Position numbers and translations under genes: made by a program. Below, one piece after another: positions 5,640 through 14,388 of a stretch of 39,781 nt of DNA. The stretch is from Caldilineaceae bacterium (lineage in GTDB: Bacteria; Chloroflexota; Anaerolineae; Caldilineales; Caldilineaceae), in NCBI GenBank assembly GCA_014879855.1, contig JACSRH010000256.1, forward strand, positions 1 to 39,781, written 5' to 3'. Numbering within the stretch: position 1 is the first letter of the stretch; each line of letters opens with the position of its first letter. Under the pieces are notes generated by a model, which worked only from the letters and a program-made list of their open reading frames with translations, ran no database searches and had not been told where the DNA came from.

Positions 5640-7280
5640 CTACGACCTCCACACCAGGTACAGCAGATGCGCGGCCAGGGCCAGCCCCAGGGCGGCGCCG
5701 AGCACGCCAAAGATCGAGACGCCCCACAGCGCCGGCGGCGCGGCCAGCGCCCACAGAAGCGACGAGCCAAGCAGCAGGGCCGCCACCAGGATGCCGTAGG
5801 TCAGGCGATTGAGCGACCCCTGCAAACCATGTTGCTGGACGTGAATCTGCAGCTCGCCGCGCTGCGTGCGTTCGAGCAGGTTGAGCGTCTCGCGCGGCAG
5901 CGCCTTGAGCAGCCGGCTCCAGTCGCGGAAGGAGCGCACCATCTCCTTTTGCAGCTGCTGCGGGGAAAAGCGCCGCTTGAGCAGATCGGCGCCGTAGCGT
6001 TGCAGCGTCCCCGTCAGGTCAAAAGCCGGATCCAACTCGCGCGCGGCGCCTTCGATTTGCACGATCACCAGCAACAGCAGGTTGACGCGCGGCGGCACGA
6101 CCAGATGATGTCTGCGGATGATCCCGAACATCGCCTCAAAGGCCGCGCCCAGGTCGAGATTGCCATCCACCGATTCGCGAAACTCGCCGACAAATTCGGC
6201 CACATCCGCCTTGTAAGCCGCACGATTCAAATCGATGGGCGTCTCGCACAGCTCGACCAATTGTTCGGTGAGCGATTCGACATCCCCGGTCAAAAAAGAG
6301 GCGACAATGCCGATGAAATCGTCGCGCGTCTGCTCGTCGACGCGTCCCACCTTGCCGCAGTCCAGCAGGCCAAGCCGCTGCCCCGGCAGCACAAACAGAT
6401 TGCCCGGATGCGGGTCCGCGTGATAGAAGCCATCACGGAAGATCATCTGCATCATGCAATTGGCGAACAGGCCAGCCAATGCTTTGCGGTCAACGCCGTC
6501 CGCTGCCATCTGTGCGGCGTTGGCGACGCTGTAGCCATTCAGCTTTTCCATCGTCAGCACCCGTCGCGACGATAGTTCGGGATAGGCAACCGGAATATGC
6601 ACCTTCGGATCGCCGGCAAAATTCTGGGCAAAGCGCAAAAGATTGGTCAGCTCCGTGTGAAAGTTCAGCTCGCGCCGGAGGCTGCGGCTGAACTCCGCCA
6701 CGGTGGCGGTGGGGTGGTAGTGCGCCAGCTCCTTGCTGTTCGTCTCGGCCAACTGGGCCACGGCGCCGAGCAGGTTGAGATCGCTGCGCACCTTGCTTTC
6801 GATGCCGGCGTGCTGCACCTTCACGACCACGTCGACGCCATCGGCCAACCGCGCCAGATGCACCTGTCCGACCGAGGCCGAAGCCAGCGCGTTCTCATCG
6901 AACCAGGCAAAAAGCTCTTCCGGCGGCGCACCCAGCTCGCTGTGGATGGTGGCGCGCACGACAGCGGGCGGGTCCGCGGGTGTGTCCGCCTGGAGGGAGG
7001 CCAACTCCACGGCCAGCTCCGGCCCCACCAGATCGGCGCGCGTGCTCATCATCTGGCCTAGTTTGATGAAAGTTGTGCCTAGCTCGGTCAGCGCCAGACG
7101 GATGCGCACCTCAATGGGATAGTCGCTGACCGCCACGCCTTCACCCGTCACAAAACGCCGCCGGATAAAGCCGGGCGTGCTGTCGCCCACCCAGTCGGCC
7201 AACCCATATTTTGCCAGGACGCGGATGATTTCATCGACGCGTCTGACATTGCCGCGGAAATTACTGACGCCGGAGATCAT
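5640..7280 (-). CDS. ABC1/AarF/UbiB-family atypical kinase
   Basis: A 546-residue protein of the UbiB (AarF, ABC1) protein-kinase-like family; members support quinone or isoprenoid lipid metabolism through ATPase activity at the membrane. The family's N-terminal KxGQ motif is clear (TTFIKLGQMMSTRADLV), as are the Ala-rich nucleotide loop (ALASASVGQVHLA), the lysine of VVVKVQ, the catalytic HADPHPGNLF and a metal-binding LLDCGKVG. That last motif is normally DFG; here it is DCG. The C-terminal 50 residues are strongly hydrophobic and give two membrane helices, as usual. The start at 7280 is chosen for GAGAAGG five bases upstream; a longer frame to 7334 lacks such a site. It lies downstream of the EamA permease on the same strand, 114 bases away. 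Its substrate cannot be read from the sequence. Confidence 0.9.
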   Translation of the reverse strand: MISGVSNFRGNVRRVDEIIRVLAKYGLADWVGDSTPGFIRRRFVTGEGVAVSDYPIEVRIRLALTELGTTFIKLGQMMSTRADLVGPELAVELASLQADTPADPPAVVRATIHSELGAPPEELFAWFDENALASASVGQVHLARLADGVDVVVKVQHAGIESKVRSDLNLLGAVAQLAETNSKELAHYHPTATVAEFSRSLRRELNFHTELTNLLRFAQNFAGDPKVHIPVAYPELSSRRVLTMEKLNGYSVANAAQMAADGVDRKALAGLFANCMMQMIFRDGFYHADPHPGNLFVLPGQRLGLLDCGKVGRVDEQTRDDFIGIVASFLTGDVESLTEQLVELCETPIDLNRAAYKADVAEFVGEFRESVDGNLDLGAAFEAMFGIIRRHHLVVPPRVNLLLLVIVQIEGAARELDPAFDLTGTLQRYGADLLKRRFSPQQLQKEMVRSFRDWSRLLKALPRETLNLLERTQRGELQIHVQQHGLQGSLNRLTYGILVAALLLGSSLLWALAAPPALWGVSIFGVLGAALGLALAAHLLYLVWRS

Positions 7281-7394
7281 AGTTGCCTTCTCTGTTTGCG
7301 CGCTGAATATGCTATGTACAACGCTACCCAACAAGGCAGGATTCTGTCAATATCAGGCAAGGGCAGATGATGGAGGCGCGCATTGGCGCGCACC

Positions 7395-8336
7395 TCATCG
7401 GCGCGGGAGGCGCAGGTTGACGCGCCCCAGCCGCTGCACAGCCAGCAGTGCGCTGGCAAGAATCAGGACGCCGCCGAAAAGTTGCGCCAGCGCCAGGCGT
7501 TCGTGCAGAAACAATATCGACCAGGTGACGCTCAACAGCGTCTCCAGTGGCCCCAGCAGCGAAACCTGCGCGCCGCCGATGCTGCCCATTGCCGCAAAAT
7601 AGGCGAGACGCGCCAGAAACGTGCTGACGACCGCGAGAACCAACACAGCAACCCAGCCAGAAAGATCTGGAGGCGTCCACGGCGCACCGCGCACCAGCCA
7701 ATATCCCGCCACAAAGAGCGTCATCGAGGCGGTCACGTAAAAGGCGACGGTGCGCGTGGGGTAGGCGACCAGCGTCCACTGGGTCAGCGCCGTCTGGAGC
7801 GAAAAGAAGAAGGTGGCAATCAACGCCAACGCCAGACCGACGACATTCACCTGACCGCTTGGCCCGACCAACAGGTAGACGCCGATCATCGCCAGCCCTA
7901 GCCGCACAAGATGACGCCGAGTCAGCCGCTCGCCGCGCAAAGCCAACAGGCTCAACACAATGGGCGGGCTTAGCGCCAGGATCATGGAGCCGAGCGACGC
8001 TTCCAGGTAGCCGAGCGCCAGGAAAAAGAAGATCATGCCCGAAGCGTTGACGATCCCGACCAACGCCGACGCGGCAAGTCCAGGCAGCGGCAAGCGTAGC
8101 TTCTGACGGTCAGTGGCGGCCAAAGTGATGGAGAACATCGTCGTGGCGAGGAGCATACGCGTCAGCAACAGCGTGGTCGAGTCGAAACCGCCGACGATGG
8201 CAAAGCGCACAATGGGCGGCGCAACGCTGAAAGCCACGGTGGCAAAGATGGCTAATATCCAGCCTGTGTGGAGGCGAGGGTGAGCGTGCGTCCACGCACT
8301 GAATCTAGACCGAACGGCTGTATACGCGGGCCACAT
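7395..8336 (-). CDS. EamA/DMT-superfamily permease
   Basis: A 313-residue integral membrane protein with about ten hydrophobic helices arranged as two repeated halves of five, the EamA (drug/metabolite transporter) plan. Typical landmarks are the end of the first half (YLEASLGSMILALSPPIV, then LRLGLAMIGVYLLV-like) and the matching segment of the second (AQVSLLGPLETLLSVTWSIL, then FGGVLILASALLAV). Members export or import small metabolites, but the substrate is unknown. It follows cheB by 63 bases on the same strand and precedes the UbiB-family gene, so it may be read through from the chemosensory operon, with no functional link evident. An N-terminal extension of about 25 polar residues precedes helix 1, so the true start could be slightly later. 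Confidence 0.85.
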   Translation of the reverse strand: MWPAYTAVRSRFSAWTHAHPRLHTGWILAIFATVAFSVAPPIVRFAIVGGFDSTTLLLTRMLLATTMFSITLAATDRQKLRLPLPGLAASALVGIVNASGMIFFFLALGYLEASLGSMILALSPPIVLSLLALRGERLTRRHLVRLGLAMIGVYLLVGPSGQVNVVGLALALIATFFFSLQTALTQWTLVAYPTRTVAFYVTASMTLFVAGYWLVRGAPWTPPDLSGWVAVLVLAVVSTFLARLAYFAAMGSIGGAQVSLLGPLETLLSVTWSILFLHERLALAQLFGGVLILASALLAVQRLGRVNLRLPRR

Positions 8337-8399
8337 GGCTATTTACCTGACGAAGCAAGACGACGGTGCTGCAGGCGTCGATCAGCCAGGCAAGGTAAA

Positions 8400-9443
8400 T
8401 CAGCGGCGGTGCATGACGGTGCGCACCAGAAACGCGGCGATCTGATCGATGGGAAGTATTGTACTACACGCGCCGAGTTCCGCCGCAGCCCTGGGCATCC
8501 CGTATACAACCGAGGTGGCTTCGTCCTGAGCAATTGTAAGTCCGCCGGATTGATGAATCGCACGCAGACCGAGGGCGCCATCCTCGCCCATGCCCGTCAG
8601 CAGAATCCCGATGGCCTTTGCGCCGTAGACCATCCCAATCGATTCAAATAGAACATTCGCAGAAGGACGCACGTGGTTGACGAGCGCGCTCGTATTTAAT
8701 TGCAATCGTCTGTCTTTGGCAACCAGGAGATGACAGGCATCGGGAGCAATATACACCATGCCAGGTTGGATGCGCTCCTCTGCCTGCGCAACATGAATGG
8801 GCAGCCGGCATCGATGTTGCAGCCAGGCGGCCAATCCAAGTGTAAAGCCAACAGTAATGTGTTGCACGATCAGGATCGACGCTGGAAAATCGGCCGGCAA
8901 TGCGCCCAGAATCGTGTTGAGCGCGGCCGGGCCGCCGGTGGACGCGCCGATGGCGACGACTTCGACCAGCGACGGCATACTTTCCTGCACGGGCAGTGGC
9001 GGCCGCGCGCCATGGTGCAACGTGTCAAAGCGCCGTTGCACCACCCGCACTTCACTCATCAACTTGATGGTTGTGACCAGCGCCGCGCGCTCGGAAACGC
9101 TTTCGGGCGCAAAGGCGTTGGCAGGTTTATCGATCACCTGAACGGCGCCGGCCTGCAACGCATTGAAGCCGATCTCCAGTTCGGGATCGCTGAGGTGAGT
9201 CGTGACAATGACAATCGGGGTTGGACACTGGGCCATGATCAGGCGCGTGGCGTCGATGCCATCCATCTCTGGCATCAATACGTCCATTGTGATCAGATCC
9301 GGGCGCAACTGCATTGCCCTGTCCAATGCCTCCTTGCCATTGCTCGCATACCCGACGACCTTGATCTGCGAGTCGCTCTCCAGGATCGTCTGCAACGTCA
9401 GACGCACAGTCGGCGAATCGTCGACAATGAGGACTCTGATCAT
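8400..9443 (-). CDS. cheB: Chemotaxis-type protein-glutamate methylesterase
   Basis: A 347-residue CheB: receiver domain (1-120) plus methylesterase (155-347). The receiver has acidic pair D8/D9, phospho-acceptor D54 (ITMDVLMPEMDG) and K106. The esterase shows the catalytic triad in order: S168 in GASTGGP, H195 in LIVQHI, D288 in GMGEDGALG. It removes methyl groups (and deamidates glutamines) on the MCP signalling domain when phosphorylated by CheA, giving adaptation. The start at 9443 is set by the first residues of the receiver fold (MIRVLIVDDS); the open frame extends 47 codons upstream into repeat-like DNA. It is the last chemosensory gene of the operon, equivalent to wspF, but is separated from cheA by 137 bases, unlike the other tightly packed genes. 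Confidence 0.95.
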   Translation of the reverse strand: MIRVLIVDDSPTVRLTLQTILESDSQIKVVGYASNGKEALDRAMQLRPDLITMDVLMPEMDGIDATRLIMAQCPTPIVIVTTHLSDPELEIGFNALQAGAVQVIDKPANAFAPESVSERAALVTTIKLMSEVRVVQRRFDTLHHGARPPLPVQESMPSLVEVVAIGASTGGPAALNTILGALPADFPASILIVQHITVGFTLGLAAWLQHRCRLPIHVAQAEERIQPGMVYIAPDACHLLVAKDRRLQLNTSALVNHVRPSANVLFESIGMVYGAKAIGILLTGMGEDGALGLRAIHQSGGLTIAQDEATSVVYGMPRAAAELGACSTILPIDQIAAFLVRTVMHRR

Positions 9444-9454
9444 GATAACGATTC

Positions 9455-9575
9455 TGCTTTCTTTGCGCCTTGCGTGAAAGACAATGTCCTCATTCGTGTT
9501 CACACCCCCGTAGAGCGTCAATGAGCAATGAAAATTCTCTGCACCTTTGCCCCTTTGCGGCTTTGCGCTAAAAGT
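9455..9575. repeat. Degenerate CTTTGCG repeat between cheA and cheB
   Basis: The 137-base gap between cheA and cheB contains CTTTGCGCCTTGCG near 9461. At 9537-9570 it contains CTCTGCACCTTTGCCCC and TTTGCGGCTTTGCGC. These are the same kind of words as the right arms of the ACGCAGAG elements at 4833 and 27361, more degenerate. The insertion would explain why this is the one loose junction in an otherwise packed operon. Confidence 0.45.
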
Positions 9576-9580
9576 TATTT

Positions 9581-11899
9581 TCAAATTAATCGCGCTACTG
9601 TGCTCAACAGGGCATCCTGGTCAAATGCACTCTTGACCAGATATGCATCGGCGCCCGCCGCCAACCCGCGTTCCCGATCTTCGGGCGCCTCTTGCGCAGT
9701 GACCAGGATCACCGGCAGGTTCGCAAACCGTTTGTCACCGCGAATGCGGCAGGTCAGATCAAAGCCGGTCATGTGCGGCATCAAAACATCGGAAACCACC
9801 AGGTCAACGGTCTGGCTTTGCAGCAGCATCCACGCTTCCAGACCATCGGCGGCCACACATACCTGATAACCGGCAGTCTCCAGAATATTGCGTTCGAGGG
9901 AGCGCGTCGTAAAGGAATCATCCGCAACCAGGATGGCCGGGCCGGCAGCGGGCGCCGCGAGTGGCGTCTCATTCTGCGGCGTGGCGCTGCGCCATTCCCG
10001 CTGCCGCTCCGTGCGCTGATTGGTGGCGCGCGCCAGTTCCGCCACATTGAGCACCAATGCGATCTCGCCAGCGCCCAGGGTGCTGGCGCCCGCGATGTGT
10101 TGCACATGCGCGATAGGCTGTGGCAGCGGTTTGACGATCAGCTCCTGCACCTCATGCACTGCATCCACCGCAATCGCCACCCGCTGTTCGGCCACGCCCA
10201 GCAACAGCGCATAGAGGGCGCCATCGCACGGCGCCCGGCGCGACGCGGCGGGCAAAGCCAGCAGGTCAGACAGGTCGTGCAAAGCGAGCACGCGCTCCCC
10301 GATGCGCACGACCTCGCACCCTTCAGCGTGACCGATGGTGTTGGCCTGGACGCGCGTCACACGCAACAGCCCGCTGGTGGGGACAGCGAAGATCTGTGCA
10401 GCGCTTTCGACGAGCAGACAGAGCGTCGTTGCCACGCTCAGCGGCAGATGCAGCGAGAAGCGCGCACCCTGTCCGGGCGTGCTGACGACGTCAATATAGC
10501 CGCGCAGACGCTCCACCTGGTCGCGCACCACATCCAGACCGACGCCGCGCCCGGAGACCTCGGTCACCTGGAGACGCGTTGACATACCAGACCGGAAGAT
10601 CAGCCACAGCAAATCCTGATCGCTCATGCGCCCGGCTTCGACGGCGTCGATCACGCCGCGATGGATGGCGCTGGCGCGCACCTGCTTGCAGTCAATGCCG
10701 GCGCCATCATCCGCAATATCAATGACGATCATGCTGCCGCGCTGCGCCACCTGCAGAGAAATGTTGCCTTCCGCCGGCTTGCCGCATTGCGTACGCACTG
10801 CCGGCGCTTCGATGCCGTGATCGACGGCATTGCGCAGCAAATGGGTGAGCGGCGCCTTGATCTGCTCAAGCACCGCACGGTCGATCTCCGTCTCGCCTCC
10901 GTCGATGCTCAGATGCACCTGCTTATCGAGGGTGCGCGCCAGATCGCGCACCATGCGCGGAAAGCTCTCCAGCACCGTGGCGACCGGCATTAGCCGCGTG
11001 CCCAGGACAGCCTCTTCCAGCCCGTCAACCAATTGCGCTTGGTGACGATAGCTCGCCTGCATTTCGCTCCACACTCGGCGCATGTCGGCGAGCAGGGCGT
11101 GCAACGGGTGGCTGGTGAATGCCGCGCCTCCGTCGATGTTCGGCGCCGGCGAGAAACGGCTGTCAGTGGTGTGCTTGCGCCGTGCCGCAGCATAATGTTC
11201 GGCATCTTCGATCAGGTGCTGCAAACGCCGCATGGAGAGCACATCCGCCAGTTGCGCCACCTGCAATTCACCCACCTGCTCGATGATCGCATCCAGTTTG
11301 ATGGTGGCGATGCGCACTGATTCGTCCGAACTGGAGATCGACGTAAGCGCTGGCGAGACCGCTGAAGAGAGCGAGGCGGGGACGGTTGTCACTGCTGAAC
11401 TGCACGCGGCGCCGGCCGATGTTTTTTCCGGCGCCGGCCCCGCAGCCCGCGCGGCGAGTCCGGTTTGGATAGCGATCGGTGGCTTTTCAGCGGCGCCAGT
11501 CGCCATGACCGTCAATTGGTCGATGAGATGCGCAACTTCAACATTAGCAGCGACGCCAGTGAGCAGGGTCTTCACCAAGGCGCTGAGCGTATCCACGGTT
11601 TGATAGAGGAGGTCATACTGCGCTGCGTCGGGGTGTAAAGCGCCCGAACGGATGTGACCCATCACGCTTTCCAACGCGTGCGCCACATTTGCTATGTCTG
11701 TGGCGCCAACCGCACGCGCCGCGCCCTTGAGGCTATGCGCGGCGCGGAACATTTCAGCGAGCAGTGCGGCGACATTGCTATTTGCGCGCTGTTCCTCGAG
11801 CGCAAGCACCCCCTGGCTGACGACGTGGAGATATTCCTGCGCCTCGGCAGCAAAGGTCGTCAGCAGTTGCTGCATAAATCCGTCCTGCGACCTAGTCAT
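9581..11899 (-). CDS. cheA: CheA-type histidine kinase with C-terminal receiver (WspE-like)
   Basis: A 772-residue hybrid CheA. Domains in order: Hpt with phospho-histidine H55 in AHSLKGAARAVG (about 1-115); Ala/Ser-rich linker without an obvious P2 domain; dimerisation helices (LDAIIEQVGELQ, about 195-290); HATPase with LLRNAVDHGIE, a DDGAGID motif and GRGVGLDVV; CheW-like domain (about 470-615); and a receiver at the C-terminus (PAILVADDSFTTR, phospho-acceptor in VVSDVLMPHM, lysine in YLVKSAF). It phosphorylates itself and then its own receiver, CheB and probably the REC domain of the operon's first gene. CheA-REC fusions are typical of systems controlling functions other than flagella. The start lies 3 bases after the MCP stop, so translation is probably coupled. 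Confidence 0.95.
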   Translation of the reverse strand: MTRSQDGFMQQLLTTFAAEAQEYLHVVSQGVLALEEQRANSNVAALLAEMFRAAHSLKGAARAVGATDIANVAHALESVMGHIRSGALHPDAAQYDLLYQTVDTLSALVKTLLTGVAANVEVAHLIDQLTVMATGAAEKPPIAIQTGLAARAAGPAPEKTSAGAACSSAVTTVPASLSSAVSPALTSISSSDESVRIATIKLDAIIEQVGELQVAQLADVLSMRRLQHLIEDAEHYAAARRKHTTDSRFSPAPNIDGGAAFTSHPLHALLADMRRVWSEMQASYRHQAQLVDGLEEAVLGTRLMPVATVLESFPRMVRDLARTLDKQVHLSIDGGETEIDRAVLEQIKAPLTHLLRNAVDHGIEAPAVRTQCGKPAEGNISLQVAQRGSMIVIDIADDGAGIDCKQVRASAIHRGVIDAVEAGRMSDQDLLWLIFRSGMSTRLQVTEVSGRGVGLDVVRDQVERLRGYIDVVSTPGQGARFSLHLPLSVATTLCLLVESAAQIFAVPTSGLLRVTRVQANTIGHAEGCEVVRIGERVLALHDLSDLLALPAASRRAPCDGALYALLLGVAEQRVAIAVDAVHEVQELIVKPLPQPIAHVQHIAGASTLGAGEIALVLNVAELARATNQRTERQREWRSATPQNETPLAAPAAGPAILVADDSFTTRSLERNILETAGYQVCVAADGLEAWMLLQSQTVDLVVSDVLMPHMTGFDLTCRIRGDKRFANLPVILVTAQEAPEDRERGLAAGADAYLVKSAFDQDALLSTVARLI

Positions 11900-11902
11900 T
11901 GA

Positions 11903-13702
11903 TCAGACCTGATACCGTTCTGCCGTTGCCTGTAATTGATGCGCCAGCGTTGTCAGCCCTTCTGCCGCCGACTGGGACTGCCTGGCGCCGGTTACAAACT
12001 GCAACGTGGCCTGGTTGATCTCGCGCATGGCCTGGGCAATTTGATCCATCGCCAGATTCTGCTGGCGCGATGCTGCCGAAATTTGTTGAGCCGCCTGGGA
12101 AGCGTTGTAGATTGCCCCGGCAAGTTGGTTGATCACGGCGCCCGCACGCTGTGTCAAGGTGACGCCGGCCTCTACGCCGCGCGTGCCCTGCTCGGTGACA
12201 AGCACGGCCGTGTTGGTAGCCTTCTGGATATCGACCAGGATCGTGCGCACCTTGGCGGTCGCCTGTTTGGACTGTTCGGCCAGGTTGCGCACCTCACCCG
12301 CCACAACGGCAAAGCCTTTGCCCTGCTCGCCCGCCTTGGCCGCCTCGATGGCGGCATTGATCGCCAGGATGTTGGATTGGTCGGCGATGTCGGTCACACT
12401 GGAAATAATGTCACCGATCTGCTGCGTCTGTTCAGAGAGCGAGAAAATGTTCTGAGCAATATTTTCGACCTGGCTGCGGATATTCTGCATCTCTTTCAGG
12501 ATGGCGTCGACCGACTCGGCGCCATCCTGCCCGACGCGCACTGTGTCCTGCGCCAATTGCGCCACGTCTCCTGCCTTGGCCACCACCTGTTGTGCAGAGG
12601 CCTGCGCCTCACTCACCGTGGCCGTCACCTCATTGATGGCCGCGGACTGCTGATTGGCGCTGGCCGTGTGTTCGCTGACTGTCGCGAGAATCTCAGTGGC
12701 CGCGGCGCCGATGCCTTGCGTCCCGGTGCGCAGGTCGAGAGATAGCTCGGCCAGATGGACGACCATCTCGTTCAATTGCGCGGCCAGTTGCGCCAGTTCG
12801 CCCTCGAATCGGCCGTCGATGCGCGCGGTGAGGTCGCCAGACGCCACGCGATCGGCGAATACACTGTAGGTGGCCACCGCGTGTTGCAGCGACGCGCTGT
12901 TGTTCTGCTCGGTCTCCACGCGCGCTTGTAGATTGTCAGCCATTATGTTGAACGCGTTGGCAAGCTCCTCAATTTCGTCGCCTGTGTGCACCTCCACGCG
13001 CTGTGCAAGGTCGCCGGCAGCCATCAGCGTCGCTGACCTGGTCATCTTGCCCAGATTGCTGGTAATCCGCCATGCGGTGAGGAGACCAAGTCCGATGGCG
13101 AAGAAGACCGCAATGATGGCGACGACGACTAAAAGCGTGATCGTCCACCCAAGTTGCTTATCCGAAGCTTCTTGGGTGGCTGTTGCATGTTGCATGGCAT
13201 TGTCGAGCATTGCGGAGATCGCATTATCCAACGCTACCTCATGTTCTTTTAGCCCGCTGCGCTCCAACACCAACACCGCGTCCTCAACGCCGCTGCTCGA
13301 TGCCAGTTGCACCATGGCCTGTTCAAGCGCGGTCCGGTACAGGCGCCAAACACGCTCTACTTCACGGAATAGCTGAACTTGTTCGGCATCAAGCGTCCCT
13401 GCCGCCGCGTAGATTGCCAGATCATCGTCGATACGGGTGAAGTTGACATCCATGTCCGACGCGAGGCGCATGCGCTGGGTTGGATCGAGGGCATAGTCGT
13501 ACAACCATAGGCTCAACTCATGCATTTCGCTGTTGGCCTTGCCAAGAGCGCGCACAGGGATCAGGTCGGTTTCATATAGATTATTCACATAACTATCAGT
13601 TACCTGAACGGCATAATAGGTGTAAGCCGCCAAGCCGATTATAGCAGCGGCCAGGAGTAGAAAACTTGCCGCCAAGCGTGCCCCCATCTTCATCTGTTTC
13701 AT
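11903..13702 (-). CDS. Methyl-accepting chemotaxis protein, two HAMP domains
   Basis: A 599-residue transducer. An N-terminal membrane helix (about 8-30), then a helical extracytoplasmic sensor of about 150 residues resembling the four-helix-bundle MCP class, then a second membrane helix (about 185-210). A first HAMP follows (SATLMAAGDLAQRVEVHTGD), then a second HAMP-like unit (RVASGDLTARIDGRFEG), then the coiled signalling domain with the conserved hairpin (NILAINAAIEAAKAGEQGKG, VVAGEVRNLAEQS). There is no C-terminal CheR-docking pentapeptide. It activates CheA through CheW. ATG 13702 is chosen because AGAGG lies 9 bases upstream; an in-frame TTG sits three codons earlier. It lies between the long cheW and cheA, not at the head of the operon as wspA does. 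Confidence 0.95.
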   Translation of the reverse strand: MKQMKMGARLAASFLLLAAAIIGLAAYTYYAVQVTDSYVNNLYETDLIPVRALGKANSEMHELSLWLYDYALDPTQRMRLASDMDVNFTRIDDDLAIYAAAGTLDAEQVQLFREVERVWRLYRTALEQAMVQLASSSGVEDAVLVLERSGLKEHEVALDNAISAMLDNAMQHATATQEASDKQLGWTITLLVVVAIIAVFFAIGLGLLTAWRITSNLGKMTRSATLMAAGDLAQRVEVHTGDEIEELANAFNIMADNLQARVETEQNNSASLQHAVATYSVFADRVASGDLTARIDGRFEGELAQLAAQLNEMVVHLAELSLDLRTGTQGIGAAATEILATVSEHTASANQQSAAINEVTATVSEAQASAQQVVAKAGDVAQLAQDTVRVGQDGAESVDAILKEMQNIRSQVENIAQNIFSLSEQTQQIGDIISSVTDIADQSNILAINAAIEAAKAGEQGKGFAVVAGEVRNLAEQSKQATAKVRTILVDIQKATNTAVLVTEQGTRGVEAGVTLTQRAGAVINQLAGAIYNASQAAQQISAASRQQNLAMDQIAQAMREINQATLQFVTGARQSQSAAEGLTTLAHQLQATAERYQV

Positions 13703-13749
13703 ATAAGTCAACCTCTTTGCAATTAAAATGGCGAATACGCCTCTTCAAC

Positions 13750-14388
13750 TCATGCTGGATTGCATTCCTGCCGGCATAAATTGAAAATAACGTCCAGATC
13801 AAGCAAAACAACCAAATCTTCTGTAATGCCAAGCACCGGGCGCTTATCGCCCTTCTGAGCATCGGCGACGGGCGGGAGAATCTCGCCGGTGGTTAACTGC
13901 CGCACTGTCAATACTGCATCGACATGGAGTGCAAGCGTCATGCCCGCGGCCGTTGCCAGCACAAGTTGTCCTGCCCGGTTTGGTGCGTCGCTGCTCCTAT
14001 GCAAGTGAAGTTGCACCAGCATCTGCGCAAAGTCCATCGCAGCATAAAGGTGACCGCGCAAGTTAACCAGCCCAAGCCAGCAAGCCGCCGCGCCAGGCAT
14101 CCGCGTAATGCGTCCCACCGGATGCACCTCCATCACACATTTACTGTCAAATGCAAAATATTCATCGCCGATGGCAACCACCAGCACCTGCTGGTCGTTG
14201 GCGCCCTGTGCAGTGCTTTGGATGGGCTGCGCAAGCCGGCGTGCGCGTTCGGCAAAAATTTGCTGCAACTCAGGCGCCACCCTCTGCGCGCCTTCCCTGG
14301 CCTCGGACGCTGCTCGACTCGGCTCTTCTCTACAATCGATCAATGAAGGCATAGGGTGCACCCCATCAATGAACCTTTTGATGCTCAT
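13750..14388 (-). CDS. CheW-type coupling protein, long form (WspD-like)
   Basis: A 212-residue CheW with a polar N-terminal extension of about 65 residues before the CheW fold. The fold is recognisable from VLVVAIGDEYFAFDSKCV, the turn LGLVNLRGHLYAAMDF and the closing PVLGITEDLVVLLDLD. It bridges the MCP and CheA in the cytoplasm. Its ATG overlaps the cheR stop by one base (TAATG), so it is translated by coupling. A second ATG 12 codons in (MPSLIDC) is an alternative. Two unequal CheW proteins flanking a CheR-TPR match the wspB-C-D arrangement. Confidence 0.92.
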   Translation of the reverse strand: MSIKRFIDGVHPMPSLIDCREEPSRAASEAREGAQRVAPELQQIFAERARRLAQPIQSTAQGANDQQVLVVAIGDEYFAFDSKCVMEVHPVGRITRMPGAAACWLGLVNLRGHLYAAMDFAQMLVQLHLHRSSDAPNRAGQLVLATAAGMTLALHVDAVLTVRQLTTGEILPPVADAQKGDKRPVLGITEDLVVLLDLDVIFNLCRQECNPA

